Assembly (NCBI RefSeq): GCF_028372415.1
Contig: NC_092875.1
Span: forward strand, 194,658,372-194,722,371
Direction of reading: 5' to 3'
DNA from: Notamacropus eugenii
Lineage: Eukaryota > Chordata > Mammalia > Diprotodontia > Macropodidae
DNA: 64,000 bases
Position numbers and translations under genes: made by a program. The notes beneath the pieces were generated by a model that had not been told where the DNA came from, ran no database searches, and saw only the letters and a program-made list of their open reading frames with translations. Below, piece by piece: positions 1 to 9,812 of this stretch (position 1 is the first letter of the stretch; every line of letters starts with the position of its first letter).

Positions 1-122
1 CATTTTTGGGAACTGCAGCTCTAGAATTTGTTAAGAGTCATTTTTTACAGGTATTTGGAAGGGTTTGTGGGGACAGCTCAAGCAAGTCCCAGCTTTTACT
101 CTGCCATCCTGGCTCTGTTCCC
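1..122 (-). mobile_element. HAL1/L1-type LINE 5' end, cut by window edge
   Basis: These bases match, with substitutions, the last ~120 bases (about 6003-6122) of the antisense HAL1 at 3243-6124: both carry the 'cagaatttgtt...gagtc', 'acaggtatttt', 'tgccatc(t/c)tggctctg' series. The copy therefore ends here in its 5' terminus on the minus strand and its body lies left of the window. Confidence 0.7.
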
Positions 123-410
123 TTGAATATTATTCTCAAAAAAGAATTGGTAGATGCTGGACATGGTGAGCACCAAATATCTCTATGAAGAATTAAATAA
201 ATTATATTCTCACAGATTATAAAAGACTCACTATTAATGTGCAGGTGCCGCAGCAACTGCCACAGCTGCCTGTGCTTATTGAGAACAGTGATTTGTTAGA
301 TTAGATTAGAACTTGTAAACAACAAAAGAAAGAATAATGAGAAAATATGGCAGACAATTCAAATTATTTTATCCTAATTATTTAAGCAATTTGTTGAAGA
401 TATAATGGTT
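123..410. other. Unassigned intergenic stretch
   Basis: AT-rich sequence with no ORF, RNA gene or repeat that I recognise. Confidence 0.5.
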
Positions 411-582
411 GGGGCAGTTAGATAGCACAGTGAATAAAGTGCCAGCCCAGGAGTCAGGCAGACTTGAGTTTAAAATCTGGCCTCAGACACCTGACACTTA
501 CTAGCTGTGTGACCTTGGGCAAGTCACTTAACCCCAATTGCCTTCTTTCCCCCTTCCAAGAAAACATAAATAAAAAGAAATA
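411..582 (+). mobile_element. Marsupial tRNA-derived SINE (WSINE/MAR1 type)
   Basis: It starts GGGGCAGTTAGATAGCACAGTG and contains GGAGTCAGGCAGAC, the B-box-like segment, 'CTAGCTGTGTGACC' and 'GGGCAAGTCACTTAACCCCAATTGCC', followed by an A-rich tail. This is the short form without the long MAR1 3' part. Confidence 0.85.
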
Positions 583-898
583 GTTCAATTAAAAAATGCA
601 ATGACTATGGACAACAGAAATTATTTTGACGAAAACTGCAATTATTTCACACACTAGTTGAACTAGTATAAATTAATTGCCACAACAAGGAGAACAAAAA
701 AGCCCAGAGAACATCTTAATCGGCAAATATCCAACTTACCTATAAAGTGGAAAGATGAATGCCAAAGGCAACACCAGTTGAGAATATGAATTCACCTGTA
801 AAATTAAGGATGATGGACAGTGATGAATAGTATCATCTCACAAGACAGTGATAAGCAGGGGAAGATAAAACCAATTTAAAGAAAGCTTGGCAAAAAAG

Positions 899-1042
899 GT
901 GGCCAACTAGGTGGCACAGTGGATAGAGTACAAGCCCTGCGGTCAGGAGAAGCCAACTTCAAATCCAACCTTAGACACTTGACACTAGCTGTGTGACCCT
1001 GGGCAAGTCATTTAACCCTAATTGCCTAGCAAAAAAAAAGGC
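899..1042 (+). mobile_element. Marsupial tRNA-derived SINE (WSINE type)
   Basis: Same order of blocks as the copy at 411: 'CTAGGTGGCACAGTGGATAGAG', 'TAGCTGTGTGACCCTGGGCAAGTCA', 'AATTGCCTAGC', then an A9 tail. Confidence 0.85.
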
Positions 1043-1121
1043 TTGGCAAGACACCCAGTGAAGTGAAGTCATCTCAAACATATATAAAGGTGAAAATGGA
1101 AGGAGAACTACAAACAGGAGT

Positions 1122-1265
1122 GAAGTCAATAAGCATTTATTAAACACTTACTATGTACCAGGCACTGGGCTAAACACTTCAGATACAAAGGAAGGAAAAA
1201 AGACAACTTCTGCCCTCCTTCAAGGTTACATTTGCATGTAGTAGACAACATATAAACAATTAGAT
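1122..1265 (-). mobile_element. L2-type LINE 3' end
   Basis: On the plus strand it reads 'tcaataagcatttattaaac...ctatgtaccaggcactgggct', the reverse complement of the L2 3' terminus, then a diverged 'ctgccctccttcaaggttacatt'. Confidence 0.65.
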
Positions 1266-1390
1266 ATTAGATAGATAGAGATAGGTAAATACAAGATTTG
1301 TATCTATCACTTTTTATCAATCCATTTGTTTATCTAAGAGCTCAAAATTGCACTAAGACTTAGGGAACTGTGTTGTGAGAATGCGTGTGA

Positions 1391-1401
1391 GTATGAGTGT
1401 G

Positions 1402-1450
<49 letters not shown>
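1391..1450. repeat. (GT)n microsatellite
   Basis: An almost uninterrupted GT run with a few A and C substitutions at its start. Confidence 0.95.
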
Positions 1451-1452
<2 letters not shown>

Positions 1453-1567
1453 AATCGATGCAAGGCACTCTAAGAGGAAGGTATTGGCAGGCTAAGAAGT
1501 TGAAAAAGAATAAGAAAAAGTCAATAAATGTAGGTGTTTCAGAAAATGGAAAAGATTTGTAAAAATA

Positions 1568-1706
1568 GGGGCAAGTAGGAGGTGTAGTGCACAGAGTGTT
1601 GGCCCTGGAGTCTGGAGGACCTGAACTGAAATCCAGCTTCAGACATTTACCAGCTGTGTGACCCTGGGTGAGTCACTTAACCCCAATTACCTTCTTAAAA
1701 AAAAGA
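1568..1706 (+). mobile_element. Marsupial tRNA-derived SINE (WSINE type)
   Basis: Blocks 'GGCCCTGGAGTCTGGAGGACCTGA', 'CAGCTGTGTGACCCTGGG' and 'GTCACTTAACCCCAATTACC' are present, followed by an A-rich tail. Confidence 0.85.
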
Positions 1707-1938
1707 AAATGGAAAGATTTGCAAAAGTAATTTTTATAAACTGTTTTCTCTATGAAAGACAGTGGAACTATCACATTTTGTCCTTAACATCAGTCCCTAC
1801 ATTACATATAGAAGAGGCAGAAATGATGTAAAAGTAAACAAAGATAAAAAAAAGCTGACAGATTAGAGTGAGTGTATATAGAGATCCATTCTAGAGTTGA
1901 TGGGGTTGTGAGCTCACCAATGAATCAATATACAAGAT

Positions 1939-1986
1939 TTATATATATATATGTATGTATGTATGTATGTATACACACATATATAT
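1939..1986. repeat. (TA)n(TATG)n simple repeat
   Basis: TA dinucleotides pass into TATG tetramers and then CA/TA units. Confidence 0.9.
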
Positions 1987-2124
1987 GACACCAAAAGCAT
2001 GGAAAAAGTTTTAGACAGATACAGTACAGATGGACAATAAGCTATGACCAGAGTTGGACAGAAGAAAGGAGTAGAACCTGAGATTCCTTTCCACAGAGGC
2101 TTCCATGATCCTTTCAAATTGTTA

Positions 2125-2290
2125 GTGCCTCTGTCTTTCTCAAATTACCTTGTATTTAATTATCCACAATCCTATTGTAGAATATAAGCTCCTTAAAGGC
2201 AGGGACCATTTAATTTTGTATCCTTAGGCCCTAGTACAGTGCCTTGCACACAGTAGGTATTTAATAAATGATTGTTGATGGAATGAAGTT
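2125..2290 (+). mobile_element. L2 3' end
   Basis: Typical L2 tail order: 'agaatataagctccttaaaggcaggga', 'tagtacagtgccttgcacacagtaggt', 'taataaatgattgttgatggaatgaag'. Confidence 0.8.
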
Positions 2291-2689
2291 AAGACTTTTT
2301 GAAGAAACTGATCATGTATATTATAAAGAAGAAAACATTTAGGGAAGACATATCAACAATCTCCAAAAGTGTGAAGGTCTACAGGGTGAAAGAGAGGTGA
2401 GACTTCTTCTGTCCAGTTCCAGAGAAGATAATTAGGATTAATGGATGAAGTTTACGCAGAAGATGATTTTCTAAAATTTGTAATGAGTCACCCCATCATA
2501 CGGTTAGTTCTCCATCACTTGGAATATTCATCACTTGGGCAAAAGCCAGAAAACTATAGTCAGTGATGCTATAGAGGGCACTTGTATATGAGTTAGAAGA
2601 CTGAAGTACAGGGCCTCCAAGGTCTCATGTGACTTTAACTAAGATTGTAAGGGACTGTCAATTCAGTTTTTGAACTATATCTCACATGA

Positions 2690-2811
2690 CACCCTCTCAC
2701 ATACACTATGCTCCAGCCAAATTGGACCCTCTGTGTGACTGTGCTAATGCCATGCTCTACACTTGGAATGCCCTCTCTCCCATATCTACCCATTGAAATT
2801 CTGCCCATCCT
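2690..2811 (+). mobile_element. L2 fragment, left half (interrupted)
   Basis: Reads 'tcacatacactatgctccagccaaattgga...cacttggaatgccctctctcc', an internal 3'-part of L2. It stops at AAATTCTGCCCATCCT (2796-2811). The same 16 bases recur at 6144-6159, where the L2 text resumes ('ttcatgactattcaagtgcc...aagccttccctgatgcctcc'). Confidence 0.75.
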
Positions 2812-3242
2812 AACTTTGACATTGTAGTTGTAATGGTTTAATTTTGATTTTACAAATGTTTTGGGTCTAATTCTGTAAGCCTAACTATAGCACTGAATTC
2901 AAACGTCTGCATCATTTCTTTAGTTATCCAGTTAATTTACAACTGTTGTCAAAGCATAAACCAGCACATTACAGTTTTTTTGTACTTATTGGAGGACTTT
3001 TATTCAATTTTCATGATTACTCTCTAAAGAAGCCTGACAAAGATGTTCTAGGCTGTCCTGGACCATGTGAATTACACTTAGGATGTATTCTGGTTCTATA
3101 TCTCACATTGGCTTACCCCAATGTTGCCATCCCTCAGAGATATATGTCCCTGTCACAGTTCCCATTTGTACTGTATTGCTCAGACAACTGTAATTTGAAT
3201 CAGATCTGAAAGAGGTCCAGAATAAAATGATTTTTGCATTTA
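2812..3242 (+). mobile_element. Poly(A)-tailed retrocopy (processed pseudogene fragment?), source unknown
   Basis: This 431-bp insert lies inside an L2 fossil. It is flanked by a perfect 16-bp duplication (2796-2811 and 6144-6159). An AATAAA signal sits at 3221-3226, about 16 bases before the junction. The A-tail, displaced by a later insertion, is at 6138-6146. This layout is that of an mRNA 3' end copied by L1 machinery. I do not recognise the source and find no convincing coding frame (the longest open frame, 2946-3209, starts at TTG). An unlisted SINE-like repeat is the alternative. Confidence 0.6.
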
Positions 3243-6124
3243 TTTTTTTATTTCATTTTTTTTCTTAAATTTATTTATTTAACTTTTAACATTCATTTTC
3301 ACAAAATTTTGGGTTCCAAATTTTCTCCCCATTTCTCCCCTCCCTCCACCCCAAAATGCTGAACATTCTAATTGCCCCGATCCGCCCTCTCTTCTAACAT
3401 CCCTCCCTTCCTTTGTCCCCATCTTCTCTTTTGTCCTGTAGGGCCAGATGACTTTCTATACCCCATTACCTGTATTTCTTATTTCCTAGTAGTAAGAACA
3501 ATACTCGACAGTTGTTCCTACAACTTTGACTTCCAACTTCTCTTCATCCCTCCCTCCCCACCTTCCCTTTGGGAAGCAAGCAATTCAATATAGGCCATGT
3601 CTGTATAGTTTTGCAAATGACTTCCATAATAGTTGTGTTGTGTAAGATTAACTATATTTCCCTCCATCCTATCCTGCCCCCCATTGCTTCTATTCTCTCT
3701 TTTGATCCTGTCCCTCCCTAAGTGTTGACTTCAAATTGCTCCCTGCTCCCATTACCTTCCCTTCCATCATCCCCCCCACCCTGCTTATCCCCTTCTCCCC
3801 CACTTTCCTGTATTGTAAGATAGGTTTTCATACCAAAATGAGTGTGCATTTTATTCCTTCCTTTAGTTGAATGTGATGAGAGTAAGCTTCATGTTTTTCT
3901 CTCATCTCCCCTCTTTTTTCCCTCCATGGAAAAGTCTTTTGCTTGCCTCTTTTATGAGAGATAATTTGCGCCATTCCATTTCTCCCTTTCTCCTCTCAAT
4001 ATATTTCTCTCTCACTGCTTAATTTCATTTTTTAAAGATATGATCCCATCCTATTCAATTCACTCTGTGCTGTGTGTGTATGTGTGTGCGCGTGTGTGTG
4101 CGTGTGTGTATGTGTGTGTAATCCCACCAACTACCCAGATACTGAAAAGTTTCAAGATTTACAAATATTGTCTTTCCATGTAGGAATGTAAACAGTTCAA
4201 CTTTAGTAAGTCCCTTATGACTTCTCTTTGCTGTTTACCTTTTCATGCTTCTCTTCATTCTTGTGTTTGAAGGTCAAATTTTCTTTTCAGCTCTGGTCTT
4301 TTCATCAAGAATGCTTGAAAGTCCTCTATTTCATTGAAAGACAATTTTCTCCCCTGAAGTATTATACTCAGTTTTGCTGGGTAGGTGATTCTTGGTTTTA
4401 GTCCTAGTTCCTTTGACTTCTGGAATATCCTATTCCATGCCCTTCAATCCCTTAATGTAGAAGCTGCTAGATCTTGTGTTATCCTGATTGTATTTCCACA
4501 ATACTTGAATTGTTTCTTTCTAACTGCTTGCAATATTTTCTCCTTGACCAGGGAACTCTGGAATTTGGCCACAATGTTCCTAGGAGTTTCTCTTTTTGGA
4601 TCTCTTTCAGGAGGTGATCGGTGGATTCTTTCAGTATTTATTTTGCCCTCTGGTTCTAGAATCTCAGGGCAGTTTTCCTTGATAATTTCATGAAAGATGA
4701 TGTCTAGGCCCTTTTTTTGATCATGGCTTTCAGGCAGTCCCATAATTTTTAAATTGTCTCTCCTGGATCTATTTCCAGGTCAGTTGTTTTTCCAATGAGA
4801 TATTTCACATTATCTTCCATTTTTTCATTCTTTTGGTTTTGTTGTGTGATTTCTTGGTTTCTCATAAACTCATTAGCCTCCATCTGTTCCACTCTAATTT
4901 TGAAAGAACTATTTTCTTCAGTGAGCTTTTGAACCTCCTTTTCCATTTGGCTAATTCTGCTTTTGAAAGCATTCTTCTCCTCATTGGCTTTTTGAACCTC
5001 TTTTGCCAATTGAGTTAGCCTATTTTTCAAGGTGTTAATTTCTTCAGCATTTTTTTGGGTCTCCTTTAGCAAGGTGTTGACCTGCTTTTCATGCTTTCTT
5101 GCATCTCTCTCATTTCTCTTCCCAGTTTTTCCTCCACCTCTCTAACTTGATTTTCAAAATCCTTTTTGAGCTCTTCCATGGCCTGAGCCCACTGAATATT
5201 TATTTTGGATGTTTGGGATACAGAAGCCTTGACTTCTATGTCTTTCCCTGATGTTAAGCATTGTTCTTCCGCATGGGAAAGGATGGGAGGAGATATCTGT
5301 TCACCAAGAAAATAACCTTCTATGGTCTTATTTTTTTTTCCCTTTTTTGGGCATTTTCCCAACCAGTTACTTGACTTTTGGGTCCTTTGTCAAGAGTAGG
5401 GTATACTCTGGGAATCTGTGAGATCTCAGTTCCTCCAAGGTGGCACAATCAAGCATGTACTGGTCTGGACAAAGAGGGGGATTTTTGTGCTCAGAATCTT
5501 AGCAGATACCTCTCCACAGCGCCTTGGCCTCCAGTTCTGCCAAGCCAGCACTGGGGGCTGATTTTCAGATAAGCTGGATGGGCAGGGCCACCATTCAGTT
5601 TGAGACAAAGACCAGCTCAGCCAGGGCCTCCACCCAGGGCTGAGATAAGACTCAACTCTTCAACGCCCCCAGGGGTTTTTACACTCCAACAATGGAGTTT
5701 CCATATGGGCTGCTGTGTAGGCTCTGTGGCCACTGCTTGCTGCCGGAGCTATGGGAAGGTCCTTCTCCCTTCCTGGCCAGCTGATAAAACCCCGTCACTG
5801 ACCTTTGGCACCTGTGGGCCAAGAGATCTGAGGACTGGCTGCTGTGACTGGAGATTTCGCCCCTGAGGTGTCCTCCTTCCAGAGTCTTGTCGCGCTTGGC
5901 CAAGGCTGTGCTGGGCTCCACGCTCAGCTCCACATCCAGCACAACCGATGTTTCTCTGGGCCTTTCAGGTCACCATGGGCTGGAAATTTCCTCCACTCTG
6001 TTGTTCTCCACTTCTGCTGCTCCAGAATTTGTTGAGAGTCCCTCTCTACAGGTATTTTATGGGCTGTGGGGAGGACCCTGCATAAGTGTGTCTTTCTAGT
6101 CTGCCATCTTGGCTCTGCTCCCCA
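3243..6124 (-). mobile_element. HAL1 (half-L1) retrotransposon, near full length
   Basis: An antisense LINE of about 2.9 kb. On the minus strand it begins with GGGGAGCAGAGCCAAGATGGCAGAC-like 5' sequence (near 6120) and a GC-rich leader (about 5380-6120). A broken L1-ORF1-like frame follows (4444-5362), then a long non-coding 3' part with a GT-rich stretch (about 4070-4120). It ends at a poly(T)-rich plus-strand edge near 3243. The flanks ATTTTTGCATTTA (3230-3242) and ATTTTTGTATTTA (6125-6137) are a 13-bp target duplication with one mismatch. No endonuclease/RT ORF2 follows ORF1, and the total length fits HAL1 rather than a whole L1. The insertion lies near the 3' end of the retrocopy at 2812-3242. 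Confidence 0.75.
4444..5362 (-). pseudogene. HAL1/L1 ORF1-like RNA-binding protein, frameshifted
   Basis: Three overlapping minus-strand frames (5362-5066, 5072-4749, 4743-4444) read as consecutive parts of one L1 ORF1-type protein. The first holds a basic start and the beginning of a coiled coil. The second is almost entirely heptad-like (repeated KN-, E-V-K-, -EEN patterns). The third has the L1 RRM/C-terminal signature with 'GLPES', 'DPKRETPRNIV' and 'KEKILQA'. L1 ORF1p is a trimeric RNA chaperone that binds its own transcript. Each boundary changes frame, so no intact protein can be made from this copy. Confidence 0.75.
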
Positions 6125-6159
6125 ATTTTTGTATTTAAAAAAAAAATTCTGCCCATCCT

Positions 6160-6290
6160 TCATGACTATTCAAGTGCCTCTTCTATAAAGCCTTCCCTGA
6201 TGCCTCCAATGGAAAATAATGTTTCCCTCCTCAGGACTCCCACAGGGTTGTTTTTACACATTTTACAATTTTATATGACATTGAGCAAGT
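6160..6290 (+). mobile_element. L2 fragment, right half
   Basis: Continues the L2 interrupted at 2811: 'caagtgcctcttctataaagccttccctgatgcctcc' then diverged 3' sequence. Confidence 0.7.
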
Positions 6291-6375
6291 CATTTAACTT
6301 CTCTGGGGCTCCATTCTCTCACATGTGAAATGAGAATGCTGTACTAAATGACTTCTAAGGTCCCTTCCATTTGTA
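6283..6375 (+). mobile_element. THER/MIR-type SINE 3' part
   Basis: Contains 'gagcaagtcatttaacttctctgggg', 'atgtgaaatgagaatg' and 'ctaaggtcccttcca', the MIR-like 3' module. Confidence 0.65.
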
Positions 6376-6439
6376 TATAGAATATAATGTAATTATAATG
6401 CAAAATAATATAATGTAATATTATATATGTATATGTGTG

Positions 6440-6629
6440 TTCCTTTGATCATGTTCCATATTTATTTGAGGACTTGTCATATCTTCCCTCCCAAATCTTT
6501 TGAGGGCAGGGGCTGCAAGCTATGTCTCTCTATCTCTTAATACCAGTGCAGTCTTTTACATGGGGCTGATCTGGAATACCCTTTCTCTCTACTACTAACT
6601 CTCAGAATCCCTTTTTTACTTTAAGAAAC
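6440..6629 (+). mobile_element. L2 fragment(s)
   Basis: Has 'ttgagggcaggggctgcaag' and 'ctggaataccctttctct...ctctcagaatccc'. Related text resumes at 6900 ('taccaccttctatatgaagcccttcctgat') after a hAT-like insert, and again at 7194 after a SINE. Confidence 0.6.
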
Positions 6630-6637
6630 AGCTAAAG

Positions 6638-6891
6638 CAAGGTTGTACTGGTAAATGTCTAAAAACTGGCTCTCTGAAAAAAAAAAGTGTGCACGTTACT
6701 TTTAGATTTAATCTGCTTTATTAATATTTTCTCCATGATTTTCTTAAGTCTAACTAACCAACAAAGTAATAAATCAAGCCATGAACTGTAGCATTTGCTC
6801 ATTTCCTAGGCGGAAATATTCACCCTGAAAATTTAACAATTGGCTCTTAGGGGCCAGTAACAACTGACCCTTCAGTCTCTCAGTACCCCTG
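6638..6891 (-). mobile_element. Short non-autonomous hAT-like DNA transposon (copy A)
   Basis: This 254-bp insert in L2 has ends CAAGGTTGTACTGG and CAGTACCCCTG. The ends are imperfect inverted repeats with hAT-style CA(R)GG termini. It is flanked by 8-bp duplications AGCTAAAG (6630-6637) and AGCTAAAC (6892-6899). Its interior is the reverse complement of the elements at 7845, 49735 and 59701. No transposase is encoded. Confidence 0.65.
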
Positions 6892-6961
6892 AGCTAAACT
6901 ACCACCTTCTATATGAAGCCCTTCCTGATATCCCCAAATGTTTCTGTATTCTCTCCCTAAC

Positions 6962-7193
6962 TTTGTTAGAGTTTTCGTGACCCCATTTGGGGTTTTCTTG
7001 GTAGAGATCCGGGAGTGGTTTGCCATCTCCTTTTCCAACTCATTTTACAGATGAGGAAACTGAGTCAAACTTAGTTAAGTGACTTATTCAGGGTCACATT
7101 TCTAGTAAGTGTCTGGGGTCATATTTGAATTCATGAAGATGAATCTGCCTGACTTCAGGCCTGCCTCTATCCACTGTGCCAGCTAGCTGCTCC
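6962..7193 (-). mobile_element. MAR1-type SINE
   Basis: Reverse complement of the long MAR1 form: 'gaccccatttggggttttcttgg', 'cattttacagatgaggaaactgag', 'ctatccactgtgccagctagctgc'. It sits inside the L2 text (resumes at 7194). Confidence 0.85.
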
Positions 7194-7283
7194 AACTGCC
7201 TTGTATTTAATTGCCATGTGTTCATTTGTATTTATTCTTTTTTATTCTGCATATGCTCAAATACGTAAGTTCCTTATTACTAA

Positions 7284-7650
7284 ATAGTAATTGTTTCTCT
7301 TTTACCCAGGAACCCTGAAGGTCTTCCCCTCCCAGTTTGATTTTTTTTTTTAATTATAGGGGCCATCCCTTCAGTAACTACTTAAAGAAGCCTATTCATT
7401 GAATGGGTGTATCTCACTCAAAGTGAGAATGTGATAAGACCTTAGCCTGAAAGGGCTGGGTCTCCCATTGCATCCTGGGCCATCTGCAGTCATCCTGATG
7501 AGTATCAGGCCACTGGACCCAGATGGCTCAGGAGAAAAAAGTGAAGTTGGTGACCTTGCACAGCGCTCCCTCACTCAAAACAAAGTCAACTGTAAGTCAC
7601 GTCTTCATCTTGACGTCATGGTCCTCTGAGAAGGAAGGACAAACACAACA
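7284..7650 (+). mobile_element. RTE-tailed SINE / RTE LINE 3' end
   Basis: Contains 'cattgcatcctgggccatctgcagtc', 'atcaggccactggacccagatgg', 'ccttgcacagcgctccctcactc' and the RTE-like tail 'gaaggaaggacaaacacaaca'. It is bracketed by a perfect 17-bp duplication, AAGTTCCTTATTACTAA, at 7267-7283 and 7651-7667. Confidence 0.75.
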
Positions 7651-7764
7651 AAGTTCCTTATTACTAAGGATTAGTTTATTCTTTATATAACTAGCACTTA
7701 CTAGTAAAGTGCATGACCCCTAGCAGATTTATGATATACACTAGTTAACTGCTTATTTGGTAAG

Positions 7765-7844
7765 CTCTGTCACCTTATTTAGCCTCTCCAGATTTTAGGT
7801 GCCTTATCTATAAAACAGGAGGATTGGACAAAGTGATCACTAAG
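7765..7844 (+). mobile_element. MIR/THER-type SINE 3' part
   Basis: Contains 'tttagcctctcc', 'tatctataaaacaggaggattgga' and 'gatcactaaggt'. It is cut by the hAT-like element that follows. Confidence 0.55.
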
Positions 7845-8480
7845 GTGAGGTGTGTGCTAGAACCAGCTTTAACCTGGCTTGTCAGAGCTATTTAAAATTT
7901 TTAGCATGAGCTATATCTAAAATTTGTAGCATGAGCTACAAATCAGGGCTTCATCTATTGTTTTGTTGATTATCTAGAGTTAAAAAGGCATTAATAATTC
8001 AGATTAAATTTAAAGGTATGTATGGATACTTTTTTTGTTTGTGCAAAGAGCCCAGTTGTTAAAACATTTACTAGCACACCTCTGTATTGGACTATAACCA
8101 TTGTTTGAGTTTCTTAGGAGTAGAGTAGATGGCTCAAGGAACAAGGTCATCACCAGACTGGAGGCCTGATGACTATAGGATAATACTGTCAATAATAACT
8201 GGCATTTGTATAATGGTTTAAGGTTTACAAAGTGTTTAACATCCATTATCCCATCTGACCCTCACACCATCACTAAGATATCATACAATTCTAATAAGTA
8301 ATTCTATTTAAATGGGTTAATCTTGTTTCCTTAGCTAGGTTTTGAGGACAAGGATCACGTTGTATATTTCTTTGCTGTACTCTCACCGTGTTTGATACAT
8401 AGTCCGTGCTCCATGACTATTTCTTGAATGACTGATGGATCAATGTACACATTTTTATATAGCCCATTTCTCCTCAGGTT
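7845..8480 (+). mobile_element. hAT-like element (copy B) plus colinear MIR/L2-like tail
   Basis: 7845-8084 has inverted ends (GAGGTGTGTGCTAG ... CTAGCACACCTCTG) and the shared interior 'agggcttcatctattgttttgttgatta'. From 8085 to about 8480 it continues with a MIR-like 'ataactggcatttgtataatggtttaagg' part and an L2-like 'gaggacaaggatca...catgactatttcttgaatgactg' part. The whole order is repeated at 59701-60630. Confidence 0.6.
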
Positions 8481-9555
8481 TTCAGCGCACTTCAGAATCA
8501 TCTCATTAACCTTCATGATATCCTTAAGCACGTTGAAAAGAATGAGCAACATCTCTTGTTTTACGGGAGTGCCCTTTGGCAATGAGCCGTAAAATGCAAG
8601 GCAAGATCACTAGAACTCTTCAAAACAGCAGAGTCTACCAGTGCCAATGATCAAGAGCCCCCAACTTTCTCTGTGGGGTATGGGCTGGTCAATGTGACTC
8701 CACTGCTACCTTCCTGCTATTGCTAAAAATACAGCCTTTTACCCTGATGTCTCCCCCAACTTCCAGCCCCAATCAACTGCTTTCATTCTGAAAGGAAAAC
8801 AATTTACAAATCATTATTATAACTCAGAAGTGGAATACTAGAGGTAAACCTATTTGTTTGCTATTTAATAACTTACTAACCTACACCAACTGCAGCAGCT
8901 GCTACAGAACAAGGACAGGAAAAGATTAGATATGGCATTTGCACCTGGCTGGTCATAAACTGCTTCCTACCTGGATAGGAAGATTTACAGGCCCAATTCA
9001 CCACACATCTTAGACTCAGCACTTCGAGACTTAAAAGAGTTCCATAACTGTTTGTAAACAATAAAAAAAAGCTCTGGGCAATTCATAGAATGATTTGATT
9101 TATTTGCCTATCTAAAGCAGAAGAATTCTTTCCTGGTTATTAAAAAAAATATTGAATTTTTTGTCTCTTTATTCTCTCTGTTTTGATGATGACGTAAAGG
9201 CTGCTGTTTCTATCCAGGTCGGTAGGCTATGGCTGTGAAGGTCAAATGTGATGCCTACAGCCTCTTCTGCATAGGTTATACACATCACTAAATGGTGGTG
9301 ATTATACTCTCCCCTCCTTTTTTATCAGACATTCTGATTTTTGTAGCTTTGTATCTCTACCTTCTCTTGGGTTGTTTAACGCCAAAGTCTTCTGAATTTC
9401 TCAATAAAGGGGGAATGGATTAATGGAATATTTGCAGAACAAGGAGATCTCATGGTTACCTTATTTACTTAACAGCAGACCAGAAATGTGACAGTGATTT
9501 AGGAGCAAGATGGCATTTTTAGTCCCACATATTTCAGTAAACAATGCATTTTGGT
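8481..9555. other. Intergenic, no gene or clear repeat
   Basis: Mixed AT-rich sequence with short open frames only and no recognised element. 8481-8590 may be a diverged MIR. Confidence 0.5.
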
Positions 9556-9812
9556 AAGGTGGCTAGGTGGCACCGTGGATAGAGCACCGAGATTAGAATC
9601 AAGAAGGCTAATCTTCATGAGTTCAAATATATCCTCAGATACTTACTACGTGTGGGATCCTGGATCATTTAAGCCTGTTTGCCTTAGTTTCCTCATCTGT
9701 TAAAGGAGCTGGAGAAGGAAACTGTAAACCATTTCAGTATTTTTGCCAAGAACTCTCCAAATGAGATCATAGAGTCAGACAAGACTGAAATGACTAAAAA
9801 TGAAAACAACAC
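9556..9812 (+). mobile_element. MAR1-type SINE, long form
   Basis: Contains 'ctaggtggcaccgtggatagagc', 'ttagtttcctcatctg', 'ggagctggagaaggaaactg', 'gccaagaactctccaaatgag' and 'agagtcagacaagactgaaatgac'. Confidence 0.85.

Noticed and set aside
411-540. tRNA gene
   Set aside because: The tRNA-like A/B boxes belong to the SINE head. The same sequence recurs many times and lacks a foldable mature tRNA.
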